DNA of 64,000 nt from Albidovulum sp. GTDB taxonomy: Bacteria > Pseudomonadota > Alphaproteobacteria > Rhodobacterales > Rhodobacteraceae. This document shows, piece by piece, positions 27,755-36,979 of this stretch. The number at the start of each line of letters is the position of its first letter. Position 1 is the stretch's first letter. Below the pieces are notes generated by a model that saw only the letters and a program-made list of their open reading frames with translations, was not told the origin of the DNA and searched no databases. The stretch spans positions 62,001 through 126,000 of the forward strand of contig JACKKB010000008.1 in NCBI GenBank assembly GCA_020637635.1. Reading direction: 5' to 3'. A program made the translations under genes and the position numbers.

Positions 27755-29953
27755 GTGGCCGCGCCGAGACGACCGCAAGCCCTGCCGGACTGGCCTGATC
27801 GCGCCGACATGGCAGCACTTGCCGAGGCGCGCCATGGTGATCCTTTCGCGATGCTCGGTCCGCATGGAGACCATGTGCTGGCGCTCCTGCCCGAGGCGGC
27901 AGAGGTCTGGCTCCTGCGGCCCCGCGCCAAGCCGCTGCCGATGCAGCGCCACCCTGACTTCGGCGCGCTCTTCATCGCGCGCCACGACGGCGCCAAACCC
28001 TATCGGCTGCGCGTCGCGCCACCCGCCGGGGATCCCTACGAGATCGACGACCCCTACCGCTTTGCGCCCCTTCTGGGCGAGATCGATGAATACCTGATCG
28101 GCGAAGGCACGCATCGCCATCTCTGGCGCGCGCTTGGCGCACATCTGGTCCGTCACGGCGGGGCCGAGGGAACCCATTTCGCGGTCTGGGCGCCGAATGC
28201 GCGGCGGGTCTCGGTCGTGGGCGATTTCAATCGCTGGGACGGGCGGGTGCATCCGATGCGCCGGCGCGGCGCCACCGGGGTGTGGGAGCTTTTTCTGCCC
28301 GGCGTGGCCGAGGGGGCGGTCTACAAATACGAGATCCTCGGGACCGACGGCGCACTCCTGCCGCTCAAGGCCGACCCGGTCGGGTTCGGCGCCGAACTTC
28401 CGCCGCGGACGGGATCGGTCGTGCGTCGTCCGGGCGGCGCGGACTGGCAGGACGACGACTGGCTTGCGGGCCGCGCGGCGCGGAACGCCATCGACGCACC
28501 GATCTCGGTCTACGAAGTCCATCTCGGCAGTTGGCGGCGCAGCAGCGACGGTGGGCGGCCGCTCTCCTATCTCGAGCTTGCCGATCAGCTTGTGGGCTAT
28601 GCCGACTGGATGGGATTCACCCATATCGAGCTCCTGCCGGTCAGCGAGCATCCGTTCGACGGCTCCTGGGGCTACCAGCCGATCGGCATGTATGCGCCCA
28701 CCGTCCGCCATGGCACGCCGCAGGAGTTCGCGGCCCTCGTCGATGCCGCGCACCGGCGCGGGATCGGCGTCATCGCGGACTGGGTGCCCGGGCATTTCCC
28801 GACCGACGCGCACGGGCTTGGCCGGTTCGACGGTACGGCGCTCTACGAACATGCCGATCCGAAGGAAGGCTTTCACACCGACTGGAACACGCTCATCTAC
28901 AACTACGGCCGGGCCGAGGTCTCGAACTACCTCATTGCCAATGCCGCCTACTGGCTCGAGGAATACCATCTCGACGGGCTCCGCGTGGACGCGGTGGCCT
29001 CGATGCTCTACCGCGACTATTCGCGACGCGCCGGCGAGTGGGTGCCGAACAAGGACGGCGGGCGCGAGAACTACGAGGCGATCGCCTTCCTGCGGCAGAT
29101 GAACCGGCTGGTCTACGGGCAGGTGCCGGGAATTCTCACCGCCGCCGAGGAATCGACCGCCTTTCCAGGCGTCTCGCATCCGGTCGACCGGGGCGGGCTC
29201 GGCTTCGGCTACAAGTGGAACATGGGCTGGATGAACGACACGCTGAGCTACATGCAGAAGGACCCCGTCCATCGCAGGCACCATCACAACCAGATGACCT
29301 TCGCCATCGCCTATGCCTGGTCGGAGAACTTCATCCTGCCGATCAGCCACGACGAGGTGGTGCACGGCAAGGGCTCGATGCTGGGCAAGATGCCGGGCGA
29401 CCCGACGGCGAAATTCGCCAATCTGCGGGCCTACTACAGCTTCATGTGGACCCATCCCGGCAAAAAGCTTCTCTTCATGGGGCAGGAATTCGCGCAAGGC
29501 CGCGAATGGAACCACGATGCCGGACTTGACTGGCATCTCTGCGACCGGCCCGACCACCGCGGCGTGCAGCTTCTCGTGCGCGATCTGAACCGGCTCTACC
29601 GCGACCTGCCGGCGCTGCATCGCGACGATTGCCGTGGCGAAGGCTTCGAATGGCTCGAGGCCGACGATGCCGAACGCTCGGTCTTCGCCTTCGTGCGGCG
29701 CGGCGGCGCCGGAGACGCGCCGGTCGTGGTCGTCGCCAACTTCACGCCGGTGGAGCGCCGCGGCTACCGCGTGGGATTTCCCGCGCCCGGCCGATGGAGC
29801 GAGATATTCAACAGCGATGCGGCTGTCTATGGTGGCGGCGAGCGGGGCAATGGCGGCGCCGTCGCGACCGAGCCGGTTGCCTGGCACCGGCAGGCGCAAT
29901 CGGCGCCGTTGACGCTGCCGCCGCTAGGGGTGATCGTGTTCCGGCAGGGATGA
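27755..29953 (+). CDS. glgB: 1,4-alpha-glucan branching enzyme
   Basis: A 732-residue GH13 branching enzyme that makes alpha-1,6 branches in glycogen. N-terminal CBM48-type segment HFAVWAPNARRVSVVGDFN, catalytic-domain motifs DGLRVDAVASMLYRDYSR (nucleophile Asp in RVDAV), AAEESTAFPGVS (acid/base Glu) and LPISHDEVVHGKGS. I choose GTG at 27755, placed just after a GAGGGAGG ribosome-binding site, rather than the GTG fused to the glgP stop. Confidence 0.95.
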   Translation: MAAPRRPQALPDWPDRADMAALAEARHGDPFAMLGPHGDHVLALLPEAAEVWLLRPRAKPLPMQRHPDFGALFIARHDGAKPYRLRVAPPAGDPYEIDDPYRFAPLLGEIDEYLIGEGTHRHLWRALGAHLVRHGGAEGTHFAVWAPNARRVSVVGDFNRWDGRVHPMRRRGATGVWELFLPGVAEGAVYKYEILGTDGALLPLKADPVGFGAELPPRTGSVVRRPGGADWQDDDWLAGRAARNAIDAPISVYEVHLGSWRRSSDGGRPLSYLELADQLVGYADWMGFTHIELLPVSEHPFDGSWGYQPIGMYAPTVRHGTPQEFAALVDAAHRRGIGVIADWVPGHFPTDAHGLGRFDGTALYEHADPKEGFHTDWNTLIYNYGRAEVSNYLIANAAYWLEEYHLDGLRVDAVASMLYRDYSRRAGEWVPNKDGGRENYEAIAFLRQMNRLVYGQVPGILTAAEESTAFPGVSHPVDRGGLGFGYKWNMGWMNDTLSYMQKDPVHRRHHHNQMTFAIAYAWSENFILPISHDEVVHGKGSMLGKMPGDPTAKFANLRAYYSFMWTHPGKKLLFMGQEFAQGREWNHDAGLDWHLCDRPDHRGVQLLVRDLNRLYRDLPALHRDDCRGEGFEWLEADDAERSVFAFVRRGGAGDAPVVVVANFTPVERRGYRVGFPAPGRWSEIFNSDAAVYGGGERGNGGAVATEPVAWHRQAQSAPLTLPPLGVIVFRQG

Positions 29954-29978
29954 CCCGCCACTTCTTCGGGAGGATGCA

Positions 29979-31250
29979 ATGCAGCCAAGATCCACCCAGC
30001 GCCTGTCGTCACGGGCCATGGCGTTCGTCCTGGCGGGAGGCCGCGGCAGCCGGCTCAAGGAACTGACCGACAGGCGCGCCAAGCCCGCGGTCTATTTCGG
30101 CGGCAAGACCAGGATCATCGACTTCGCGCTCTCGAACGCGCTGAACTCGGGCATCCGCAAGATGGCGATCGCCACGCAGTACAAGGCGCACAGCCTTATC
30201 CGCCACATGCAGCGCGGCTGGGGGTTCTTCCGGGCGGAACGGAATGAATACCTCGATATCCTTCCGGCCTCGCAGCGCGTGGACGAAAGCAAGTGGTACC
30301 TCGGAACCGCCGATGCCGTGACGCAGAACATCGATATCGTCGACAGCTACGGTGTCGAGTTCATCGTCGTGCTGGCGGGCGACCATGTCTACAAGATGGA
30401 CTACGAGATCATGCTGCGCCAGCATGTGGAGACCGGCGCCGACGTGACGATCGGCTGCCTGACCGTGCCGCGCGCCGAGGCGACCGCCTTCGGGGTGATG
30501 GATGTCGATGCAAAGGGTCGGATTACCGCATTTCTCGAAAAACCGAAGGATCCACCGGCGATTCCGGGCGACCCCGGCCATTCGCTGGCCTCGATGGGCA
30601 TCTACGTCTTCGACTGGGCGTTCCTGCGCGCGCTTCTGATCCGCGATGCCGAGGATCGCAATTCGAGCCACGATTTCGGCAACGACCTCATTCCCGATAT
30701 CGTCCGCAACGGCAAGGCGATGGCGCACAGGTTCTCCGAAAGCTGCGTCACCTCGGGCCTCGAGAAAGAGCCCTACTGGCGCGACGTGGGCACGATCGAC
30801 GCATTCTGGCAGGCCAATATCGACCTGACCGACTTCATCCCGAAGCTCGATCTCTACGACAATGCCTGGCCGATCTGGACCTATGCCGAGATCGTGCCGC
30901 CGGCGAAGTTCATCCATGACGAGGATGGCCGGCGCGGTTCGGCCGTCTCCTCGCTCGTCTCGGGCGACTGCATCGTCTCGGGCGCCGAGGTCAAGAATTC
31001 GCTCCTCTTCACCGGGGTGCGGGCGCATTCCTTCTCGACGCTCGAATATACGGTGCTCCTGCCCTATGTTACGGTCGGCCGGCGCTGCGAGCTCAGCCAT
31101 GCCGTCGTCGACCGGGGCGTCACCATCCCCGAGGGTCTCGTGGTGGGCGCCGATCCCGACGAAGACGCGAAGTGGTTCCGCCGCACCGAAGCCGGCATCG
31201 TCCTCATCACGCAGGACATGCTGGACCGCCGCGCCGCGGCGCTCGGCTGA
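29979..31250 (+). CDS. glgC: Glucose-1-phosphate adenylyltransferase
   Basis: A 423-residue enzyme forming ADP-glucose from ATP and glucose 1-phosphate, the committed step of glycogen synthesis. AFVLAGGRGSRLKELTDRRA is the nucleotide-binding N-terminus, followed by GGKTRIIDFALSNALNSGI, GTADAVTQNIDIV and a C-terminal left-handed beta-helix where allosteric effectors act. GGAGG precedes the ATG. It is followed closely by glgA. Confidence 0.96.
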   Translation: MQPRSTQRLSSRAMAFVLAGGRGSRLKELTDRRAKPAVYFGGKTRIIDFALSNALNSGIRKMAIATQYKAHSLIRHMQRGWGFFRAERNEYLDILPASQRVDESKWYLGTADAVTQNIDIVDSYGVEFIVVLAGDHVYKMDYEIMLRQHVETGADVTIGCLTVPRAEATAFGVMDVDAKGRITAFLEKPKDPPAIPGDPGHSLASMGIYVFDWAFLRALLIRDAEDRNSSHDFGNDLIPDIVRNGKAMAHRFSESCVTSGLEKEPYWRDVGTIDAFWQANIDLTDFIPKLDLYDNAWPIWTYAEIVPPAKFIHDEDGRRGSAVSSLVSGDCIVSGAEVKNSLLFTGVRAHSFSTLEYTVLLPYVTVGRRCELSHAVVDRGVTIPEGLVVGADPDEDAKWFRRTEAGIVLITQDMLDRRAAALG

Positions 31251-31264
31251 AGGGTCTGCAGGAC

Positions 31265-32698
31265 GTGGGCAAGGTTCTCTCGGTCGCTTCGGAATGCGTC
31301 CCGCTCGTCAAGACCGGCGGGCTTGCCGATGTCGTCGGTGCCCTGCCCGGCGCGCTCGCGCCCGAGGGCTGGGAGATGCGCGTGCTGGTTCCGGCATATC
31401 CGGGCCTTGCCGCGCGGCTCGGCAAGGCGAAAGGGATCTGGCAGGACGACAACCTCTTTGGCGGGCCGGCGCAGGTTCTCTGTGGCCGGCTGGACGGCGT
31501 CACGATCCTGCTTCTGGTCGCGCCGCATCTCTATGACCGCCCCGGCGGCATCTATTCCGCCGAGGGGCGCGACCATGCCGACAATCCCGAACGGTTCGCG
31601 GCGCTCTGCTGGGTCGCGGCCGAACTTGCGCGGGGGGCCGGCAGCGACGGCTGGCGGCCCGAGGTGCTTCATGCGCATGACTGGCAGGGCGGCCTCGCGC
31701 CCGCCTATCTGCGCTATTCTGGCACGACCGGCGTCGGCACGGTGATGACGATCCACAACGTCGCCTTCCAGGGCATCGCGCCCGCCTCGCGGCTGGCTGC
31801 GCTGAGATTGCCGCCGGGCGCCTTCACGCGCGACGGGTTCGAGTACTACGGCAGCATCTCGACGCTGAAGGCGGGGCTCGTTACCGCCGACCGGATCACG
31901 ACGGTCTCACCCACCTATGCCGAGGAGCTGATGCGCCCGGACTTCGGGCTCGGGCTCGAAGGCGTGCTTGCCGAGCGCGCGGGCGATCTTCAGGGGATCC
32001 TGAACGGCGTCGATGCGGCGGTCTGGTCGCCCGAGACCGACGCGGCGATCGTGCCCTACTCGGCGCGGCGTCTCGCGGGGAAGGCCGAGAACCGTCAGAG
32101 GCTCCTCCGGGAATTCGGGCTCGGCGTGATCGAGGGGCCGCTTGCGATCGTCGTCAGCCGGCTGACCGAGCAGAAGGGGATCGACCTCCTGGCCGGGGTT
32201 CTCGACGGCTTCGCGGGCGCGGGCGGCGGGTTCGCGCTTCTCGGCACCGGCGAGCCCGGGCTGGAAGCGGCGATGCTGGCGGCCGAGGCGCGCTGGCCGG
32301 GCCGCGTCGCGATCCGCATCGGCTATGACGAGGCCCTGGCGCACCGCATGTTCGCGGGCGGCGACGCAGTTCTGGTGCCGTCGCGCTTCGAGCCCTGCGG
32401 GCTGACGCAGATGTACGGGCTGCGCTACGGCACGATCCCGGTCGTCGCCGCGACGGGCGGGCTCAACGACACCGTCATCGGCGCCTCGCCGGCAAGTCTT
32501 CTGGCCGGCGCGGCCACGGGGATCGCCTTCCATCCGGTCGACAGTGTCGCGCTGGCCGGGGCGCTGCGCCGGCTCGTGCAGCTTCATGGCGACCCGAGGC
32601 TCTGGTCAGGCATGATCCGCCGCGCGATGAAGGCGGATGTCAGCTGGTCCGGCCCGGCGCGCGCCTATGGCGCGCTCTACCGGAGCCTCGCGACGTGA
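31265..32698 (+). CDS. glgA: Glycogen synthase (ADP-glucose)
   Basis: A 477-residue GT5 glycosyltransferase that extends glycogen from ADP-glucose. The start GTG at 31265 gives the standard N-terminus GKVLSVASECVPLVKTGGLA with the KTGGL ADP-glucose motif; HAHDWQGGLAPAYL, MTIHNVAFQG and FEPCGLTQMYGLRYGTIPVV are also present. Length matches GlgA. Its end overlaps glgX by the sequence GTGA. Confidence 0.96.
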   Translation: MGKVLSVASECVPLVKTGGLADVVGALPGALAPEGWEMRVLVPAYPGLAARLGKAKGIWQDDNLFGGPAQVLCGRLDGVTILLLVAPHLYDRPGGIYSAEGRDHADNPERFAALCWVAAELARGAGSDGWRPEVLHAHDWQGGLAPAYLRYSGTTGVGTVMTIHNVAFQGIAPASRLAALRLPPGAFTRDGFEYYGSISTLKAGLVTADRITTVSPTYAEELMRPDFGLGLEGVLAERAGDLQGILNGVDAAVWSPETDAAIVPYSARRLAGKAENRQRLLREFGLGVIEGPLAIVVSRLTEQKGIDLLAGVLDGFAGAGGGFALLGTGEPGLEAAMLAAEARWPGRVAIRIGYDEALAHRMFAGGDAVLVPSRFEPCGLTQMYGLRYGTIPVVAATGGLNDTVIGASPASLLAGAATGIAFHPVDSVALAGALRRLVQLHGDPRLWSGMIRRAMKADVSWSGPARAYGALYRSLAT

Positions 32699-34812
32699 CG
32701 CAGCCGCCCTCTGCCGGGACACCGGGCCGCCTGGCGCACCGGGCCGTGACCGGCGGGCGGGCCTGGCCGCTCGGGGCGACGTTCGACGGCGCGGGGGTCA
32801 ATTTCGCGGTCTTCTCGGCGCATGCGAGGCAGGTCGACATCTGCCTCTTCACCGATGACGGCCGGCGCGAGATCGCACGGCTCCCCCTGCCCGAGCGCGA
32901 CGGCGACATCTGGCATGGCCATGTCGAGGGCCTGACCCTCGGCACCCGCTACGGATTGCGCGTGCACGGGCCCCACGATCCGGAGAACGGGCACCGCTTC
33001 AACCCCAGCAAGCTGCTGATCGATCCCTATGCGCGCCAGATCGTCGGGCCGCTCAAATGGTCGGACGCTCTCATGGGCTACCGTGTCGGCGGAGCGGCGG
33101 CCGATCTCGGGCTCGACAGCCGCGACAGCGCCTTCGCGATGCCGAAATGCGTGGTCGCCGATACCAGCTTCGACTGGGGCGACGACCGCCCGCCCCTGCG
33201 CGACAGCCGCGAGACGGTGATCTACGAGGCCAATGTCCGCGGCCTGACCATGACCCATCCCGCGGTCGAGCCGACGCTGCGCGGCACCTTTCTCGGCATG
33301 AGTTCCGAACCGATGATCGACCATCTGACGCGGCTCGGCGTCACCGCGGTCGAGCTTCTGCCCGTCCAGAGCTTCTTCAACGACCGCTTCCTCGAGACGC
33401 GCGGACTGCGCAACTACTGGGGCTACCAGACGATCGGCTTCTTCTCGCCCGAGCCGCGCTACATGAGCCGGGGCGCCATCTGGGAGTTCCAGGCGATGGT
33501 GCGCCGCTTCCACGCGGCCGGGATCGAGGTGCTGCTCGACGTCGTCTACAACCATACCGGTGAGGGCGACGAGCTTGGCCCGACGCTTAGCTTTCGCGGC
33601 ATCGACAACCGCAGCTACTACCGGCTGACAGGATCGGGCCGCTACTACGAAAACGTCACCGGAACCGGCAACACGCTCGATCTCGACCATCCGATGGTGT
33701 TGCGGATGGTGATGGATTCGCTGCGCTACTGGGTCGAGGTGATGCATGTCGACGGCTTCAGGTTCGATCTAGCAAGCGCGCTCACCCGCGGACCCGAAGG
33801 GTTCGAGCCGCAGTCGGCGTTCCTCGAGACCGTTCGGCAGGACCCGGTGCTGTCACGGGTGAAGCTCATCGCCGAGCCCTGGGACATCGGCCCCGACGGT
33901 TACCGGCTCGGCCGTTTCCCCTATCCGTTCCTGGAATGGAACGACCGCTACCGCGATGACGTGCGGCGCTACTGGCGCGGCGACCCGCGCGCCTCGGCCG
34001 AGCTTGCCAAGCGGCTGCTCGGCTCGGCCGAGGTCTTCGACCGGGACGGGCGCAGCGCGGTCAGCTCGGTCAATTTCGTGACCTGCCACGACGGCTTCAC
34101 GCTTGCCGATCTCGTGAGCTACGCCGCCAAGCACAACGAGGCCAACGGCGAGGACAACCGCGACGGTCACGATGCCAATCACTCCGACAACTTCGGCACC
34201 GAGGGGCCGAGCACGGATCCGGCGATCCGCGCGCACCGCGAAAAGCGCAAGCGCAACTTGATTGCCACGCTCCTGTTGTCACAGGGCACGCCGATGCTTC
34301 TCGCCGGCGACGAGGTCGGCAACAGCCAAGCCGGCAACAACAACGCCTATGCCCAGGACAACGAAACCGGTTGGGTCGGATGGGAGGAGACGGCGTCGGA
34401 GCTTGGCACGTTCATCGCCCGTCTGGTGGCGTTGCGGCGGGCCTATCCGGTCCTTGCCCAGCGCCGCTTCCTGCACGGTCGGCGGACGAGCCCGGAGGCG
34501 CCGTCCGATCTCGAGTGGCGGCGCGCCGACGGGGTGGCCCCCGGCGCGGCGGACTGGAACGACCCCGAATGGCGGGCATTCGGCGCGCTCATCCGTGAAT
34601 CCGCCGAGAAGGCCGTCCAGCGCGGCGAACGCGAGCTCTTCGTGTTCTTCAACGCCGGCGGCGCGACCGCGGTGCAGCTGCCGGAGGGCGCCTGGCTGCG
34701 GCTGCTCGATACCGACCGGCCCGACTGCACGTCGGAGCCCTGCCACAGCGCGACGGCGCAGGTGGCCGAACAGTCGGTGACGGTCTTCGCACGGGCAGAG
34801 ACGACGGGCTGA
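32695..34812 (+). CDS. glgX: Glycogen debranching enzyme
   Basis: A 705-residue GH13 isoamylase-type enzyme that removes alpha-1,6 branches left by GlgP. It has an N-terminal CBM48 segment (PLGATFDGAGVNFAVFSAHA), DVVYNHTGEGDELGPTLSFR, VDGFRFDLASALTRGPEGF with the nucleophile Asp, LIAEPWDIGPDGY with the acid/base Glu and FVTCHDGFTLADLVSY. The GTG start overlaps the glgA stop. The stop codon lies in a 12-bp tandem repeat. Confidence 0.95.
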   Translation: MTQPPSAGTPGRLAHRAVTGGRAWPLGATFDGAGVNFAVFSAHARQVDICLFTDDGRREIARLPLPERDGDIWHGHVEGLTLGTRYGLRVHGPHDPENGHRFNPSKLLIDPYARQIVGPLKWSDALMGYRVGGAAADLGLDSRDSAFAMPKCVVADTSFDWGDDRPPLRDSRETVIYEANVRGLTMTHPAVEPTLRGTFLGMSSEPMIDHLTRLGVTAVELLPVQSFFNDRFLETRGLRNYWGYQTIGFFSPEPRYMSRGAIWEFQAMVRRFHAAGIEVLLDVVYNHTGEGDELGPTLSFRGIDNRSYYRLTGSGRYYENVTGTGNTLDLDHPMVLRMVMDSLRYWVEVMHVDGFRFDLASALTRGPEGFEPQSAFLETVRQDPVLSRVKLIAEPWDIGPDGYRLGRFPYPFLEWNDRYRDDVRRYWRGDPRASAELAKRLLGSAEVFDRDGRSAVSSVNFVTCHDGFTLADLVSYAAKHNEANGEDNRDGHDANHSDNFGTEGPSTDPAIRAHREKRKRNLIATLLLSQGTPMLLAGDEVGNSQAGNNNAYAQDNETGWVGWEETASELGTFIARLVALRRAYPVLAQRRFLHGRRTSPEAPSDLEWRRADGVAPGAADWNDPEWRAFGALIRESAEKAVQRGERELFVFFNAGGATAVQLPEGAWLRLLDTDRPDCTSEPCHSATAQVAEQSVTVFARAETTG

Positions 34813-34837
34813 CGACGGGCTGACGACGGGCTGACGA
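34802..34837. repeat. 12-bp tandem repeat covering the glgX stop codon
   Basis: The unit GACGGGCTGACG or its rotation is repeated three times in perfect register with a decayed fourth copy. Each copy carries an in-frame-spaced TGA, so the glgX stop codon is triplicated. Confidence 0.8.
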
Positions 34838-34884
34838 CAGCGGCGCGCGATAGGCCGCAGGAGCGCAAGGGGAGGACGGGCCGG

Positions 34885-36480
34885 ATGGGGCAGGACTGGT
34901 GGCGCGGGGCGGTGACCTATCAGGTCTATCCCCGCTCGTTTCAGGACGACAACGGCGATGGGATCGGCGATCTGCCGGGGATCACCCGACGCCTGCCCTA
35001 TCTCGCCGATCTCGGCGTCGATATCGTCTGGCTGTCGCCGGTCTGCCGCTCGCCGATGAAGGACATGGGCTATGACGTCTCGGATTACCGGGACATCGAC
35101 CCCGTCTTCGGCACGCTCGCCGATTTCGACCGCATGGTGGATCGCGCCCACGGGCTCGGGCTTCGGGTCATCATCGATCAGGTGATCTCGCATTCCTCCA
35201 ACCTGCATCCCGCCTTTGTCGAGAGCCGGGCGGGCCGCACGGGCCCGAAATCGGACTGGTATGTCTGGGCCGATCCGCGCCCCGACGGCACGCCGCCCAA
35301 CAACTGGCTCGCGGTCTTCGGCGGCAGCGCCTGGACCTGGGATGCGCATCGACACCAGTATTACCTGCACAACTTCCTGCCCGAGCAGCCGGACTTCAAC
35401 TTTCACAATCCCGAGGTTCAGGACTGGCATCTCGACAACATGGAATTCTGGCTCGGGCGCGGCGTCGACGGGTTCCGGCTCGATACCGTGAACTACTATT
35501 TCCATGACAGGATGCTGCGCGACGATGCGGCCGACTACCGGGTGAAGGCCAAGCCCGAGAACAATCCCTACAACATGCAGTATCACCTCTTCTCGAAGAA
35601 CCAGCCGGAGAACCTTGCCTTTCTCGAGCGGATGCGGGCGCTGGCCGATCGCCATGGCGGGCGGATGCTGGTCGGCGAGATGGGCGAGAGCCATCACGCG
35701 ATCCAGATGATGGGCACCTATACGACCGGCGGGCGGCTGCATCAGTGCTATTCCTTCGACATGCTCGGGCCCGAGTTCACCGCGGCACATTTCCGTTCCA
35801 AGATCGAGGCCTTCTTCGCCGGAGCACCCGAGGGATGGCCCTGCTGGGCGTTCTCGAACCACGACGTGAACCGCCATGCAACGCGCTGGGCGGCGCATGG
35901 CGCGGGGCGCGCGGGCCTTGCCCGGCAGGCCGCGGCGCTGCTTCTCTCGATGCAGGGTTCGATCTGCCTCTATCAGGGCGAGGAGCTTGGCCAGATCGAG
36001 ACGGAGCTTGCCTTCGACGAGCTGACCGACCCGGCCGGGATCAACTTCTGGCCCGAAGAGAAGGGCCGCGACGGGTGCCGGACACCGATGGTCTGGGAAC
36101 GGGGCGCGCCGAACGCCGGTTTCTCGACCGCGGCGAAGACCTGGCTGCCGGTTCGCCCGGAACAGGCGTCGGTGGCGGTCGACACCCAGGACACGGCGGA
36201 GTCCGTCCTGGCCTTCTACCGCGAGATGCTGGCTTTCCGGAAGGCGAGCGTCGATCTGATGACCGGGGCGAGCGTGTTCTTCGACCTGCCGGAGCCGCTT
36301 CTCGGCTTCCGCCGCGGTGCGGGAACGCATTGTCTCTTCAATCTCTCGGCCGGGGCGCAGACGCTCAACTGCCGCGGTGGCGAGATCCGTCTTTCGGCCG
36401 CCGCAACCCTTCGCGGCGGCACGCTCTCGCTCGGCCCGAGCGGTTTCGCGCTGATCGAGGGGGCGTTGGAAATCGCCTGA
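34885..36480 (+). CDS. GH13 alpha-glucosidase
   Basis: A 531-residue GH13 enzyme of the alpha-glucosidase/oligo-1,6-glucosidase group. It has WWRGAVTYQVYPRSFQDDNG at the N-terminus, VDIVWLSPVCRSPMKDMGYD, GVDGFRLDTVNYYFHD (nucleophile Asp), MLVGEMGES (acid/base Glu) and FSNHDVNRHATRW. It should release glucose from malto-oligosaccharides produced by GlgX and GlgP. It is probably cotranscribed with glgX, about 70 bp upstream. Exact linkage preference cannot be told. Confidence 0.9.
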   Translation: MGQDWWRGAVTYQVYPRSFQDDNGDGIGDLPGITRRLPYLADLGVDIVWLSPVCRSPMKDMGYDVSDYRDIDPVFGTLADFDRMVDRAHGLGLRVIIDQVISHSSNLHPAFVESRAGRTGPKSDWYVWADPRPDGTPPNNWLAVFGGSAWTWDAHRHQYYLHNFLPEQPDFNFHNPEVQDWHLDNMEFWLGRGVDGFRLDTVNYYFHDRMLRDDAADYRVKAKPENNPYNMQYHLFSKNQPENLAFLERMRALADRHGGRMLVGEMGESHHAIQMMGTYTTGGRLHQCYSFDMLGPEFTAAHFRSKIEAFFAGAPEGWPCWAFSNHDVNRHATRWAAHGAGRAGLARQAAALLLSMQGSICLYQGEELGQIETELAFDELTDPAGINFWPEEKGRDGCRTPMVWERGAPNAGFSTAAKTWLPVRPEQASVAVDTQDTAESVLAFYREMLAFRKASVDLMTGASVFFDLPEPLLGFRRGAGTHCLFNLSAGAQTLNCRGGEIRLSAAATLRGGTLSLGPSGFALIEGALEIA

Positions 36481-36825
36481 ACCTGCGGCGCCTGTCCTGA
36501 CGGGCCGCCGCGTCCCCGCGGGCGCCACGAGACCGCGGTGCCGTGGCAGATGGGCAGGAGAGGAAGGGGGTGGCGGGACGATGGTCGGGAGGCCGCGCCT
36601 CGCGCGAGGAAGCCGCCCACACTTCGGCACTTCCCCGATACTGAGGCGCGTCCGGCGGCCCCCGGTGCCCCGTTTGAGGATGTCGCCCAGCGACCTGCAG
36701 ATCCTGCACGGTTGCGACTGCGACGGTGCCGGGTCGCCTGACGCGGTCCTGCGGGACCCGTGGGCGCCTCAGTGCCCGTTGGCTCCGCGGTTCTGGCGGA
36801 CGCGGTCGAACTGCGGGAAATGAGA
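36481..36825. other. Gap of 345 bp without a recognised gene
   Basis: Only short, Arg- and Pro-rich open frames of shadow type occur here on either strand. No RNA gene, repeat or convincing terminator was recognised. Confidence 0.5.
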
Positions 36826-36902
36826 TGGCGCACCCGAAGAGATTCGAACTCCTGACCCCCAGATTCGTAGTCTGGTGCTCTATCCAGCTGAGCTACGGGT
36901 GC
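36826..36902 (-). tRNA. tRNA-Arg (anticodon ACG)
   Basis: A 77-nt cloverleaf on the minus strand: acceptor GCACCCG/CGGGTGC, D-arm GCTC...GAGC, anticodon stem CCAGA/TCTGG with loop CTACGAA (ACG), T-arm with GTTCGAATC, discriminator G and encoded CCA. The A34 would be edited to inosine, as usual for this tRNA. Confidence 0.95.
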
Positions 36903-36979
36903 GTCGGGGTGGGATTTAGCGACCCGTGCCGGGCATTGCAAGGACAAAGCGCGCCCGGCAATCGGGCCTCGCCCGCCCC

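Noticed and set aside
34279..36630. A 783-codon minus-strand frame
   Set aside because: Antisense to glgX and the GH13 alpha-glucosidase.
36538..36823. Short plus-strand frames before tRNA-Arg
   Set aside because: Arg/Pro-rich, no ribosome-binding site and no family resemblance.
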